NCBI RefSeq assembly: GCF_026241135.1
Contig: NZ_JAPFGA010000003.1
Coordinates: 186,001 to 250,000 of the forward strand
Direction of reading: 5' to 3'
Length of the DNA stretch: 64,000 nt
Source of the DNA: Galbibacter kalidii
GTDB taxonomy: Bacteria; Bacteroidota; Bacteroidia; Flavobacteriales; Flavobacteriaceae
Made by a program: the position numbers and the translations under genes. Numbering within the stretch: the first letter of the stretch is position 1; each line of letters opens with the position of its first letter. A model generated the notes under the pieces. That model did not search any database. It had not been told where the DNA came from and saw nothing but the letters and a program-made list of their open reading frames with translations. Below, in pieces: positions 8,675-18,677 of this stretch.

Positions 8675-8702
8675 TTTATTAGTTTTTAAGATTAACGCAG
8701 TC

Positions 8703-10415
8703 TTACCAGCCCGGGTTTTGTTCATAAACACCGTTAGACAGTCTTATTTCTGACTCAGGGACGGGAACCAATCCTTTGGTTTCCGATCTGTATTGTACAC
8801 TATATGTAGCATCAACACCCGAGTTTCTAACATCTATTTGATTTCCAAAAGCATCTTCCACATCTCCCCAGCGAACAAGGTCGAACCAACGCAAGCCTTC
8901 AAAAGCAAGTTCGTGCATACGCTCTTCCTTTAAGGCTTCCAAAGAATAGCCAATAGCACCTAATCCTGCTCTGTTACGTACAGCATTCATTCCGTCTGAA
9001 GTTTCAGAAATTTCCGAATGCATCAATAATACATCGGCAAAACGCATATAAACATAATCTTGTGCTGCCCATAACTGCATATCAGCGTTGTTCATATCGT
9101 ATAAAAAGTAGAACATTCCTTGCACTCCGTCTTGTCCATCAGGATCATCATGCTTTATGGTTATATATTTTTTATTGACCAAGCCTGTTTCATGATCTCC
9201 TTTATCAAGTTCCCATGCATCAGTACCTTGCTCCGGATCGCCCTGTTGAAGAATGGATCCTTGCTTTCTTAAATCAGCATCATCCCACTGATTCCACAAT
9301 GTAGGATTTACAGATCCCCAGCCCCATCCTTGTCCGAAAGGCATAAGGTTAGGGTTATCACGAATTCCAAAGAAAAGGGGAGCCCTGTTATTGTATTGCT
9401 GTCCCCAATCCCAGTTGGTTGTTGAATAACGTTGGACAAACATAAATTCGTTATTTCCTGTTCCGAAAGTTGGAGTTAATCCATCCTGCCCTGCCCACAT
9501 CAGTCCTTCAGTTTCTGCCCATGGAAGTACTACCTCCCCGGCGCTTGTATTCACATAGGAATATGGCCATAGGTTTCTAAAATCATCGACTAAACCATAT
9601 CCACTATTATTGATACAATCGTTTAGATAGGCAAGTACTTGAGATTTGTTTATAGAGCCTCCTTCAGGCAAAGGTAAATCACTAGTTGCTTGTCCTTCAA
9701 TATTGGTCATATATCCCGTATAGAACAAAAATATCCTTGCCATATAGGCCTGTGCTACCCATTTGTTAGCATGGCCATATCTAGCCGTTGGAATACTAGG
9801 AAAGGGGGTCGAAGGCAACAGCTCTATCGCTGTCTTAAAGTCCGCTGCAATTTGTGCAAAAGTCTCAGAATAGGAGGCTCTTGGTACATCCCTAGGTGCA
9901 TCAACCGTAGGAATTATAGGCATCCCTCCAAAGAATTTTGCAGCTCTATAATAGAAGAAACCACGCATAAAATAGGCTTCCCCTATCGTTTCCTGCTTAA
10001 AAGTTTCTGCTTCATCTTCATTTATAAAAAATTCAGAAAAATCCGCCTCTTCAACTTTTTCTAAAATGGCATTACATCGGTTTATCCCATTATAGGTTTC
10101 TACCCATAGATCTTTATAGGTATCCTCTTCGGGATCTTTAAAACCATCTACATTTTTTGCCGATCGGTCATCAGGACCACCACCACCAAGCATCATATCT
10201 GAAAGTAGGTTGGCTGCAACAGCTTCATCACTGTGCACTCCTGCAGTATACAGTGCACTATACACTCCTGACATCGCTTCTTCAATATCATCAGGAGTAC
10301 GATAAAAGTTATTCAAACTTTTTTCATAAAGATTATCCGTTTCCAAAAACTCTTCACTACAACTTACTGATAGTATCAGTGCAGCGACGGTTATACTATA
10401 TATTAATTTTTTCAT
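8703..10415 (-). CDS. SusD/RagB family nutrient-binding outer-membrane lipoprotein
   Basis: A protein of about 570 residues from the ATG at 10415, with lipoprotein signal ILSVSCSEEFL. A slightly earlier ATG (10433) overlaps the susC stop and would add six residues. SusD features are clear: the early EKSLNNFYRTPDDIEEAMSG and TYNGINRCNAILEKVE segments, the AEAYFMRGFFYYRAAKFFGG-like helix (here GEAYFMRGFFYY), and the C-terminal block with ERMHELAFEGLRWFDLVRWG and VPVPESEI. SusD proteins sit as a lid over SusC and capture oligosaccharides at the cell surface. The gene lies directly after susC, with a downstream binding lipoprotein. Confidence 0.93.
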   Translation of the reverse strand: MKKLIYSITVAALILSVSCSEEFLETDNLYEKSLNNFYRTPDDIEEAMSGVYSALYTAGVHSDEAVAANLLSDMMLGGGGPDDRSAKNVDGFKDPEEDTYKDLWVETYNGINRCNAILEKVEEADFSEFFINEDEAETFKQETIGEAYFMRGFFYYRAAKFFGGMPIIPTVDAPRDVPRASYSETFAQIAADFKTAIELLPSTPFPSIPTARYGHANKWVAQAYMARIFLFYTGYMTNIEGQATSDLPLPEGGSINKSQVLAYLNDCINNSGYGLVDDFRNLWPYSYVNTSAGEVVLPWAETEGLMWAGQDGLTPTFGTGNNEFMFVQRYSTTNWDWGQQYNNRAPLFFGIRDNPNLMPFGQGWGWGSVNPTLWNQWDDADLRKQGSILQQGDPEQGTDAWELDKGDHETGLVNKKYITIKHDDPDGQDGVQGMFYFLYDMNNADMQLWAAQDYVYMRFADVLLMHSEISETSDGMNAVRNRAGLGAIGYSLEALKEERMHELAFEGLRWFDLVRWGDVEDAFGNQIDVRNSGVDATYSVQYRSETKGLVPVPESEIRLSNGVYEQNPGW

Positions 10416-10432
10416 TGTTTTACTTTTTATCA

Positions 10433-13400
10433 TTAAAAATCAACACTCAATCCAAGCATTACTGTTCTTGGTAAGGGATATAAACCTAAATCTACTCCTG
10501 ACGCCCACGGTGTACCATCATTTCCACCATAGGTAACTTCAGGATCCATTCCATCATATCCTGTAAACGTATACAGGTTATTGACAGAAGTATAAATATT
10601 GACGTCTTTGATATAATCTACATCGTCTAAATACTGTCCAAGTCTAAACCCAACAGTTAAGTTGCTGATTCTTAAATAATCAGCATCGTGCATATAAATA
10701 TCTGATATCCATTGGGTATTTCTGTTGGATATTGAACTCATACGTGGCAATCTGTTTGACGTTCCTTCTCCATGCCAACGATCAAAGATTCCTGTAGTAT
10801 AGTTTTGATCAAAACTATCGGCAAACGAACGGTAGGACTGCATGACCTGCATCCCAAATTTTCCTGCCATGGTTACATTGGCATAAAAACCTTTGTATTC
10901 AGCATTCAACTGAAGTCCTAGTTCAAAATCAGGATTTGGATTTCCCAACTTTACTTTATCAGCTTCATCGATCACCCCATCTTGATTTTGATCTACAAAA
11001 CGAACATCTCCGGGACGTTGATCGTCAAAATACGGAGTGCCATCAGTTGGTTTTACATAAGCATCCACCTCATCTTGATTTTGTAGAATCCCATCCGTTT
11101 CAAAACCGTAGAAATACCCAATAGGATAACCTTCTTCAGCTCTTGAAATATAGGCAGTTCCCTGTGACAATATATGTGGTTCACCGGTTATAATTCCTTC
11201 AGCATTATCAATTCGGGTAACCTCGTTTTTATTATAAGCTCCTGTTACTGTAGCACCATAGGAGAAATCCCCTATATCATCATTCCACGACAACATCACT
11301 TCAAATCCGGTATTTTCTATATCCCCTCCATTAATGATAGGTGGTGCTGCTCCGGCTGTTCCCAATTGAGGAGCTTCGACCAACCAATCTATGGTTTTTT
11401 TCTTGTACCAATCGGCTGTAAAAGCCAAACGAGAACTTAAAAATCGTGTATCAATACCTATATTTAATTGTTCTGAAGTTTCCCAAGTCACATCTGGGTT
11501 TGGTATTCTCGATGGAATAGCTGTAGAACCATATGTTGGTTTTGTATCTCCAAAATAATATCCAGGGGTAATATAAGAAAGTGTTGAACTATATATGAAA
11601 TTACTTATGTTTTGGTTACCGTTTTGTCCCCAACTTGCTCTAAGCTTGATAAAGCTATCTGTATCCATAAAGTCTTCAGCACTTATAATCCACCCTGCAG
11701 ATACAGAAGGGAAATACCCCCATCTATTTCCTTCAGCAAAGTTTGAAGAACCATCGGCACGCATAGTAGCTGACAATAAATATTTTTCTTTATAGTTATA
11801 TTGAGCCCTGGCAATATAAGAGAGTATTCCTCCACCTCCGGCAGCCCAATCGGCTCCCCAGGTATCTATCCCTCCTATTTTGTCTTTATCTACATTGTTT
11901 AAGAATGCAAAGTCAGGTGATCCGAATTGCGAATCTGCTTTAGTTCCCCCTACTTCAAAATTGATTTCATTTTTATAGGCTTCAGTACCGATCAAAGCAG
12001 TTATTTTGTGATCTCCAAAAGTGGTGTCATAAGAAAGGGTATTGGTCCATGTTGAATTATTCCCCAGATATTGACTTTGAGTAACACCATCTGTATTGTT
12101 ACCGTAAAGTACACCTAAATTAAAGACCGGATTCCATGACCTGCCATGACCAAACCAAGCATTAATACCATAGGAAGATCTAAATTTTAAACCTTCCAAA
12201 GGTTCAATCTCCATATATACATTCCCTACTACAGTATTGCTTTTATTACCAAGGTTGGAAAAGTTATGGCGGTAATACATCACAGCCACCGGATTGTGTT
12301 GAAATTCAGACAATCCACCCATCGTTGGTGTAAAACCATACTGATCAGGAGATTCATCCCAATATGCCGGCATTAAAGGGTGTTGTACCAAACCGTTGTG
12401 CAAATCATTCCAATAAATATTTCCGGTTGCAACACTTCTATTTTCTGTTTGGGAATAGGTGAAGTTTTCTCCAACGGTAATGATACTGTGGTTGTCGTTT
12501 TTAAATAATACAAACTCTGTATTTAATCGGGTAGTCAACCTTTTAAATCCGGCATCGGTAATATTACCTCCTATAATCCCTTTCTGGTCGAAGTATGAAG
12601 CCCCTAAAGCATAGGTGATATCTTCACTTCCTCCGGTAATATTAATGGAGTGATTGGATACCGGTGCATTTTTCATGGTCATTTCGTCAATCCAGTTGGT
12701 ACCTTCCCAACCGTTTTCCAACATCGTCCATACATGATCCCCTAACTCTGTTCCTAATTCACCTGGAAAAGTATCGTTTATCCAAGTGTTATTTTTAATC
12801 ATGGTTTCCCAGTCAAAAGGAGCTTGTCCCTCATTAACCCTTCCTTCATCCATAATATACATATACTCCTGAGCATTTAACGGAGTCAAGTTTTTGTATA
12901 TGTTTTGAAAACCGTAATAAGTTTCATAATGAACTTCTGCCTGTCTTGAGTTTCTACCTTTTCGAGTGGTTACCAATACAACCCCGTTTGCAGCTCGTGA
13001 ACCATAAATAGCTGCAGAAGCAGCATCTTTTAGGACATCGATACTTTCAATATCCCCGGAACTCAGGTAATCGATATTTCCTACCGCTACCCCATCAACA
13101 ATATATAGTGGATTTGAATTTCCGATAGTACCCAATCCACGAATGGTTACTTTGGTTCCTGCACCCGGTGCACCGTTGTTTCTACTAATACTTACTCCAG
13201 GAGTAACCCCCTGTAGGGCTTCCATAGCTGTTCCGGTATTCAGTCTAGCTATATCCTCTCCTTTTACATTTATATTAGCCCCGGTAGTAAGTGCTTTCTT
13301 TTGCACACCATATCCTACCACTACAACCTCTTCCAAGGCTTCCAAGGATTCTTCCATGGTAACATTGATCGTGGTTTGGTCTCCTACCAGAATGGTTTGT

Positions 13401-13642
13401 GCCACCATACCTATATAGGTAAAGGCTAGCTGATCTGACGGACTAACGCCATCTAAGCCATACTTTCCATCAAAATCTGTCAAGGTCCCATTGCTTGTTC
13501 CTTCAACGAGGACAGTCACACCCGGCATAGGCATTCCTGTAGCATCAGCAACGACTCCTGTGACGGTCTTAGTTTGCGAAAATGCACTTTGTATACTAAA
13601 CAGTAACAAAGCAAGCATCGCGAATTTAAACTTTAGCTTCAT
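10433..13642 (-). CDS. SusC/RagA family TonB-linked outer-membrane receptor
   Basis: A 1069-residue protein with a signal peptide (AMLALLLFSIQSAFSQ), a carboxypeptidase-like regulatory domain (about 24-105), a TonB box region EEVVVVGYGVQKK, a plug with the SusC signature of VRGLGTIGN-type residues and DAASAAIYGSRAANG (about 115-225), and a beta-barrel ending LGLSVDF with terminal Phe. It imports oligosaccharides through the outer membrane together with SusD. It begins an operon of susC-susD-lipoprotein. Its long 5' region holds a degenerate 21-bp-period array and a dispersed repeat, with the HTCS regulator gene upstream. No CAZyme accompanies it. Confidence 0.95.
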   Translation of the reverse strand: MKLKFKFAMLALLLFSIQSAFSQTKTVTGVVADATGMPMPGVTVLVEGTSNGTLTDFDGKYGLDGVSPSDQLAFTYIGMVAQTILVGDQTTINVTMEESLEALEEVVVVGYGVQKKALTTGANINVKGEDIARLNTGTAMEALQGVTPGVSISRNNGAPGAGTKVTIRGLGTIGNSNPLYIVDGVAVGNIDYLSSGDIESIDVLKDAASAAIYGSRAANGVVLVTTRKGRNSRQAEVHYETYYGFQNIYKNLTPLNAQEYMYIMDEGRVNEGQAPFDWETMIKNNTWINDTFPGELGTELGDHVWTMLENGWEGTNWIDEMTMKNAPVSNHSINITGGSEDITYALGASYFDQKGIIGGNITDAGFKRLTTRLNTEFVLFKNDNHSIITVGENFTYSQTENRSVATGNIYWNDLHNGLVQHPLMPAYWDESPDQYGFTPTMGGLSEFQHNPVAVMYYRHNFSNLGNKSNTVVGNVYMEIEPLEGLKFRSSYGINAWFGHGRSWNPVFNLGVLYGNNTDGVTQSQYLGNNSTWTNTLSYDTTFGDHKITALIGTEAYKNEINFEVGGTKADSQFGSPDFAFLNNVDKDKIGGIDTWGADWAAGGGGILSYIARAQYNYKEKYLLSATMRADGSSNFAEGNRWGYFPSVSAGWIISAEDFMDTDSFIKLRASWGQNGNQNISNFIYSSTLSYITPGYYFGDTKPTYGSTAIPSRIPNPDVTWETSEQLNIGIDTRFLSSRLAFTADWYKKKTIDWLVEAPQLGTAGAAPPIINGGDIENTGFEVMLSWNDDIGDFSYGATVTGAYNKNEVTRIDNAEGIITGEPHILSQGTAYISRAEEGYPIGYFYGFETDGILQNQDEVDAYVKPTDGTPYFDDQRPGDVRFVDQNQDGVIDEADKVKLGNPNPDFELGLQLNAEYKGFYANVTMAGKFGMQVMQSYRSFADSFDQNYTTGIFDRWHGEGTSNRLPRMSSISNRNTQWISDIYMHDADYLRISNLTVGFRLGQYLDDVDYIKDVNIYTSVNNLYTFTGYDGMDPEVTYGGNDGTPWASGVDLGLYPLPRTVMLGLSVDF

Positions 13643-13722
13643 TGTTTAATCATTTAAGTTAATTGAGTTAGATCTATGTTTGAAAGTTTGTGTAAAGCAC
13701 TATAGCCGGGTTTATACTTTCA

Positions 13723-13827
13723 TCAGAAAATATAAAAGACCAAAAAAACCAATAAGCCTATAATGATTAGGGTTAAAAGGATCTCTATAAGGGTTCTCCA
13801 GCCATGCTTTTCAAAAAATTTCTTCAT
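13723..13827 (-). CDS. Possible 34-residue single-span membrane peptide
   Basis: A short frame with ATG at 13827 encodes a basic start (MKKFFEKHGWR) followed by an unbroken hydrophobic helix rich in Leu, Ile, Val and Phe (TLIEILLTLIIIGLLVFLVF) and stops at once. The positive-inside start plus one perfect transmembrane segment in an otherwise AT-rich spacer is unlikely by chance. It lies just upstream of susC on the same strand. No family is recognised and the evidence is composition only. Confidence 0.4.
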   Translation of the reverse strand: MKKFFEKHGWRTLIEILLTLIIIGLLVFLVFYIF

Positions 13828-13859
13828 TATGTAAATGTTAAAAAAACATTAAATGAAGA

Positions 13860-14290
13860 ATATCACGTATTAAGCAATTGCTAGAACATTTGATGCAGTT
13901 TTTATAACAAATAGAGTAGTTGCAACATAATTTATATTTGATGCAACATTTGTTATATTATTGTAGAAATCAGTAAATGAAAGTATTATGGTATTCCGCC
14001 TGATACGTCTAATAACATATCTAGACAGGTTCTTGACCTCAACGGATACGTCCAACAATATATCCGATAGGTTAATACCCTTTTGGATACGCTCACCAAC
14101 GTATATGGAGAGGTTCCAAACCCCTAGGGTACGTTCAACAATGCTCGGGACAGGTTTTTAACCCAGACAAATGGATTGACAGACCTATTAAAAGGTATTT
14201 TTTACCCCGAGGGATGGTTTTTCAACGTATCGGAAGGTGTAAATGACCGTTGTGGATAGGTGAAAATAACCTTTGAAGGGTTGTGTCAAA
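13860..14290. repeat. Degenerate tandem array with ~21-bp (41-42-bp double) period
   Basis: The clearest part, 14001-14290, repeats a unit of 41-42 bp. AGGT anchors fall at 14027, 14069, 14111, 14152, 14193 and 14235, with AGGGT at 14277, and GGATACG-like anchors fall at 14001, 14044, 14085 and 14127. Each unit splits into two similar halves of about 21 bp. A weaker 21-bp rhythm around TTGATGCAAC extends left to about 13860. The alternating 41/42 spacing breaks any reading frame, so the array is not a coding repeat. A short TTG-started frame inside it is an artefact. Confidence 0.65.
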
Positions 14291-14298
14291 ATAAGGAC

Positions 14299-14449
14299 TG
14301 TCTTCTAAAAAGAAAATTTTAGCACAATTTGTCAGTCTGAGCCTGTCGATGACTCGTTGATTTTCAATTGACTATGCTTATACAGCCCTTCGACAGGCTC
14401 AGGGTGGCATTACTCAGCATGACATCTGAATTTGCAACTTTTTAGAAGG
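14299..14449. repeat. Dispersed ~150-bp palindromic repeat, copy B
   Basis: Bounded by TCTAAAAAG (14304-14312) and CTTTTTAGA (14438-14446), with GAGCCTGTCGA and the opposing TTCGACAGGCTC inside. It matches the reverse complement of the element at 1394-1545, including CATGACATCTGAATTTGCA near one end. It directly follows the HTCS stop codon and could serve as its 3' hairpin. Confidence 0.7.
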
Positions 14450-14455
14450 CAACCT

Positions 14456-17400
14456 CTACTCCTCTGGATCTATTTCTACTGTGACTTGTGTGGGTAGAAT
14501 CCCAAAATAACTTTTAAAGCATTTGGTAAAATATGAAGATGATGAGAACCCAACGGCATAGGACACTTCACTTATATTGGAATTACCTGCCTGAATTAAC
14601 ACCTTGGCTTTATGAAGCCTTATATTTCTTATAAACTCATTGGCTGTTTGATTGGTCAGTGCCTTTATTTTTCGGTATACCTGACTCCTACTCAAATTGA
14701 GATGAACTGCTAAGGATTCTACCCCAATGTCAGGGTCATCTATATGTGAATTGATATAGTTCAATACTTTTTGTATAAATTCCTTGTCTAAAGAAGTGGT
14801 ATTGGCATTGGCAGGTAGATCGCTGATACCACTAAAATATTTATTAAAGATCAACTGCCTACTCGTGATCAATTGCGACAAACGCAGCTTTAAAAGGCGC
14901 ATATCAAAGGGTTTTACCATATAGGCGTCTGCCCCTATTTCTATGCCATCTATTCTATCATCAATCTTAGCTTTGGCAGTAAGCATCAACAGAGGGATAT
15001 GACTGGTTCCGATATCTGTTTTTATATGTTTACAAAAGGTCAACCCGTCCATTTTCGGCATGATAACGTCCGTTAAAATAACATCAGGAAGTATCTCTTT
15101 TGCCAATTTCAATCCTTCTTTACCGTGATTTGCAGTGACTACTTTATACTGACTTGTCAGTTCGCTTTTTAAATAATTACGCAACTCGATATTATCTTCC
15201 ACGATAAGTAATGTATACACGTTTACAGAAACATCATTTGAATTATTTTCCTTCAACTGAACAGCACCGGTATCCGACCTTAGGTATTTTTCTTTTGAAG
15301 AAATAACATCTGAATTTAGGGTTGTTTGAATCTCACTTTCCCCAAAGTGCTTCTTCCCTACGGGTAATTGAACCTTAAACATTGTGCCCTTTCCTATTTC
15401 GCTGCTCACTTTAATTTTCCCTTTGTGCAAATTGACAAAACTCTGCACAACTTCCAAGCCAATTCCGGTGCCGCCATAATAGGTTTTATTCAAACTTTCA
15501 ACCTGATAAAAACGCTCAAACATTTTGTTGAGTTCCTCTTTTTCTATCCCCACCCCGGTATCTGAAACAACAATTTCTATGGCTTTACTTTGATAACCTT
15601 CTTCTACCAACGGAAAATCAATAATGTTATCGCTGGCATATAACGCAACATTGATACTGCCCCCTTCCGGAGTAGCCTTAAAAGCATTTGAAACAATGTT
15701 AAAAATCACTTTTTCAATCATGTTTTCATCTGCCCATACTATAATATCTTTTTGATCGCTGTCGTAGCTCAGGTCAATCCTTTTTTCCAAAGCCTCTTCT
15801 TTAAAGTAAGCAATAACATTTTCTGTTAATTCTTCTAAATTAATTCTTGTAGCCTTAACGTTTATTTTGTTGAATTCCAGTCTTCTAAAATCCAAAAGCT
15901 CATTCACCAATCGGTGTAGTCTGGCCGTGTTTTTATGAATGATGCGATGCTTCTCCTTAATCTTTGGGGAAAGGTTCAGGTCTTTATTGTTTATAATATC
16001 CTGAAGTGGATTCATGATCAGGGTTAAAGGTGTTCTAAACTCATGGGAAATGTTGGTGAAGAACTGGAACTTTTTCTCATTCAACTCTTTTTCTTGCTGT
16101 CTTTTTTCCCGCTCATATTTTGCCAGTTGCTTTTCACGGATTCTATTTTGGGTCAATTTATTCAAAATAAAAAGTCCTAATAAGAACAGTCCGATATATG
16201 ACGCTAAGGCCCAATTCGTTTTCCACCACGGAGGTAATACCGTAATTTTAAGCTCCAAAGGGTTTGTGCTCCAAACACCATCGTTGTTAGACGATTTTAG
16301 CTTAAAAACATAATTCCCGGGGTCTAAGTTGGTGTATGTGGCACTTTTATTAGTCCCCACATAGTTCCAGATGTTTTCATATCCATCTAAATAATAAGCA
16401 TATTCATTTTTTTCCGGTCGGGTATAATTGATTCCTGAATATTCGATGGTAAAAACTGCTTGTTGATTTGTAAGCGAAATACTATCGGTTTGAGTAATCA
16501 CTTTTTTTAGTGGGGAATTTGACTCGGTTGGACCTATTTTTTTATTGTAGATCTTCAGTTCTGACAGATACAAATGGTTTTCACGTGTATTGGTTTTTAT
16601 ATGATCAGGATCAAAATAATCTACTCCGCCATAGCCCCCAAAATAAATCTCCCCACGGGAATCTCTATACGTTGCATTCATATTAAAATCATTGGACAAC
16701 AAGCCGTCATATATGGTGAAATTGGTAAACTCTTTTGTTTTTGTGTCCATTTTTACGATTCCGGAATTCCCGGACACCCAAATATTGTGATCGTTGCTTT
16801 CAATAATTCCACATATATTATCCAGTGGCAAGCCATTTAATTTATTATACCAGGTTAGCTTATCATTATCTATATCATATTTACATAATCCGGCACCTTT
16901 GGTACCGATCCATAAAATCCCATTTTCACTTTCGTATAGGGAAAGGATATGATTGGCTGTTGTTGCATTGTCATATTTCTCTCCCATTCTATCCAGCATA
17001 GAAACAATCTCAAACTTTCCATTTTTATTTTGGATTTTGAAAAGTCCATGTGTAGTCCCCAACCACAAGTTATCTTTACTATCTGCCAAAACTTTCCAGG
17101 CATCGCAATTTGATAATCCATGTTCTATGAAAGCCTGAGAACTGTGGTGTGTAAACTCTTTTGTGTTTGGATCGTATGAATGTAATCCATTGTGGAATGT
17201 TGCTATCCAAATAATCCCTTTTAAATCTTCGGTAATACTAACAATGGTATTGGATTTAAGTTTTCCCCTAGTGTTTTCTGTATTGAAGTTGATCCATTTT
17301 TTTGTGCCGTTTTTCAAAAAATAGATTCCTTTATCCCAACTTCCGGCCCATTTATTTTTCTTACTATCTATAAACACACATTGTATGTATTCACTACCCA

Positions 17401-18628
17401 ATCCGCCATATTCACCCTTGGTTTGTTTGTTGATATGGGTGAATTTTTTTGTTTTTTTATTGTAAAGATCTATTCCTCCACCATCCATCCCTATCCAAAA
17501 CCTTCCTTGTTCATCTTCAGCAATAGATGAAACAGAACTTGTGTGTAAAGAATTTGAGTTGTTATAGATGCTTTCCAGTCCGTTGAATTTGTCATGCAAT
17601 TCGTCGTAAACAGCAATACCTTTATTGTAATAACCCAACCAAACCCTATCATCGTGATCGGTAAACAAAGACCAAATGGAATTAGACAGTAAGCTTTTCT
17701 CGTCTTTGTTACTGGCCAAGTAGTGATGTATGATATTCCCTTCAGCATCTATATGAAACAAACCGTCGTTTTCTGTACCACACAACAAAGTCCCGTCTTT
17801 CAAATCTGTTAGAGAAAAGAAAAGGTTGTTGGATATCTTGAAATTCTCTATGGTACGGATACCGGTGTCATCACCATTAAAATGACTCAGCTTAAAAATT
17901 CCATCATAATTAGATCCAGCCCATATATTGTCGTCGTCATCTATTAACAATGACTCCATATGGACCTTTATATATTCTCCATTTAAGAATACCGAAGGTT
18001 TTATAAGGTTCTTCTCTTTATCATATTCTTGTAATCCCAGATTTGTAGCTGCGTATATTTTTCCCTTTTTATCAACTTTGATGGAATACACAGTAAGAGG
18101 TATAGACTGATTTAAGGGACTGTTCAAAACTTGTTTTATGGCAAAACTGGATAGATCCAAGACATAGAGTCCCTGTCCGAAGGTTCCTATATACAAGCTT
18201 CCATCGTTTCCCTGTTGTAAACTTCTGATAGCAATATTGGTATTTTCATCAACCCCAAATTCAGTGTTTGGTATTCTTATAAATCGGTCTTTATTTCTAT
18301 CATAAAGGTTTAATCCTTCCCCAGTTCCGACCCATAATCTATCTTTATCATCCAAATAAGTGCTGTATACTATACTACTGTTTAATGAAGTGGAATCGTT
18401 TAGTGTGAACCTGTAAGATTTATAATCCAAACCATCATAGCGATACAAACCTGAACCATTGGTGCCAATCCACATAAAGCCATAATCGTCTTGATTGATG
18501 GTATATATCCCCACTTTGGGCACATCGCCCATCCTGCTCACAAAATTGAATCTTGGAGAGACATCCTGAGACCATGAAATAGCACTTAACAGCAATACTA
18601 AATAAGCAATAAGTCTATTATTAAGCAT
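14456..18628 (-). CDS. Hybrid two-component system regulator (HTCS) of the first PUL
   Basis: A 1390-residue one-protein two-component system. In order: a signal peptide; a periplasmic double beta-propeller with many 'D..G.LWIGT...GL..YD' repeats (residues about 25-700); a Y_Y_Y domain (about 745-800); a membrane helix (about 804-824); a HisKA domain with phospho-accepting His in TNISHEFRTPL; a HATPase domain; a receiver domain with LLIVEDN and the phospho-Asp in LTDVIMPKMDG; and a C-terminal AraC-type HTH (about 1286-1390). Such proteins sense an oligosaccharide in the periplasm and activate the adjacent PUL. It lies upstream of susC on the same strand. It is divergent from a TPR-AraC regulator, with a CRP-type palindrome between them. 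Confidence 0.95.
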   Translation of the reverse strand: MLNNRLIAYLVLLLSAISWSQDVSPRFNFVSRMGDVPKVGIYTINQDDYGFMWIGTNGSGLYRYDGLDYKSYRFTLNDSTSLNSSIVYSTYLDDKDRLWVGTGEGLNLYDRNKDRFIRIPNTEFGVDENTNIAIRSLQQGNDGSLYIGTFGQGLYVLDLSSFAIKQVLNSPLNQSIPLTVYSIKVDKKGKIYAATNLGLQEYDKEKNLIKPSVFLNGEYIKVHMESLLIDDDDNIWAGSNYDGIFKLSHFNGDDTGIRTIENFKISNNLFFSLTDLKDGTLLCGTENDGLFHIDAEGNIIHHYLASNKDEKSLLSNSIWSLFTDHDDRVWLGYYNKGIAVYDELHDKFNGLESIYNNSNSLHTSSVSSIAEDEQGRFWIGMDGGGIDLYNKKTKKFTHINKQTKGEYGGLGSEYIQCVFIDSKKNKWAGSWDKGIYFLKNGTKKWINFNTENTRGKLKSNTIVSITEDLKGIIWIATFHNGLHSYDPNTKEFTHHSSQAFIEHGLSNCDAWKVLADSKDNLWLGTTHGLFKIQNKNGKFEIVSMLDRMGEKYDNATTANHILSLYESENGILWIGTKGAGLCKYDIDNDKLTWYNKLNGLPLDNICGIIESNDHNIWVSGNSGIVKMDTKTKEFTNFTIYDGLLSNDFNMNATYRDSRGEIYFGGYGGVDYFDPDHIKTNTRENHLYLSELKIYNKKIGPTESNSPLKKVITQTDSISLTNQQAVFTIEYSGINYTRPEKNEYAYYLDGYENIWNYVGTNKSATYTNLDPGNYVFKLKSSNNDGVWSTNPLELKITVLPPWWKTNWALASYIGLFLLGLFILNKLTQNRIREKQLAKYEREKRQQEKELNEKKFQFFTNISHEFRTPLTLIMNPLQDIINNKDLNLSPKIKEKHRIIHKNTARLHRLVNELLDFRRLEFNKINVKATRINLEELTENVIAYFKEEALEKRIDLSYDSDQKDIIVWADENMIEKVIFNIVSNAFKATPEGGSINVALYASDNIIDFPLVEEGYQSKAIEIVVSDTGVGIEKEELNKMFERFYQVESLNKTYYGGTGIGLEVVQSFVNLHKGKIKVSSEIGKGTMFKVQLPVGKKHFGESEIQTTLNSDVISSKEKYLRSDTGAVQLKENNSNDVSVNVYTLLIVEDNIELRNYLKSELTSQYKVVTANHGKEGLKLAKEILPDVILTDVIMPKMDGLTFCKHIKTDIGTSHIPLLMLTAKAKIDDRIDGIEIGADAYMVKPFDMRLLKLRLSQLITSRQLIFNKYFSGISDLPANANTTSLDKEFIQKVLNYINSHIDDPDIGVESLAVHLNLSRSQVYRKIKALTNQTANEFIRNIRLHKAKVLIQAGNSNISEVSYAVGFSSSSYFTKCFKSYFGILPTQVTVEIDPEE

Positions 18629-18669
18629 AATGGGCTGATTATATTATTTTTAATGTGACACAAACTAGC

Positions 18670-18677
18670 CAAAAATA
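18670..18677 (-). promoter_or_regulatory. Possible -7 element of HTCS gene
   Basis: Reads TATTTTTG on the minus strand, matching TAnnTTTG, about 42 bases before the HTCS ATG. A T-rich segment stands at the -33 distance rather than a clean TTG. Confidence 0.35.

Noticed and set aside
13870-14058. A 62-codon minus-strand frame with a TTG start between susC and the HTCS gene, showing heptad-like peptide patterns.
   Set aside because: It lies inside the 21-bp array, whose period forces peptide patterns in any frame. The array slips phase (41/42 bp) and has stops just upstream, so it is not a gene.
14299-14449. Considered as a structured small RNA gene.
   Set aside because: A second copy at 1394-1545 in the other orientation with matching ends points to a dispersed repeat rather than a unique RNA.
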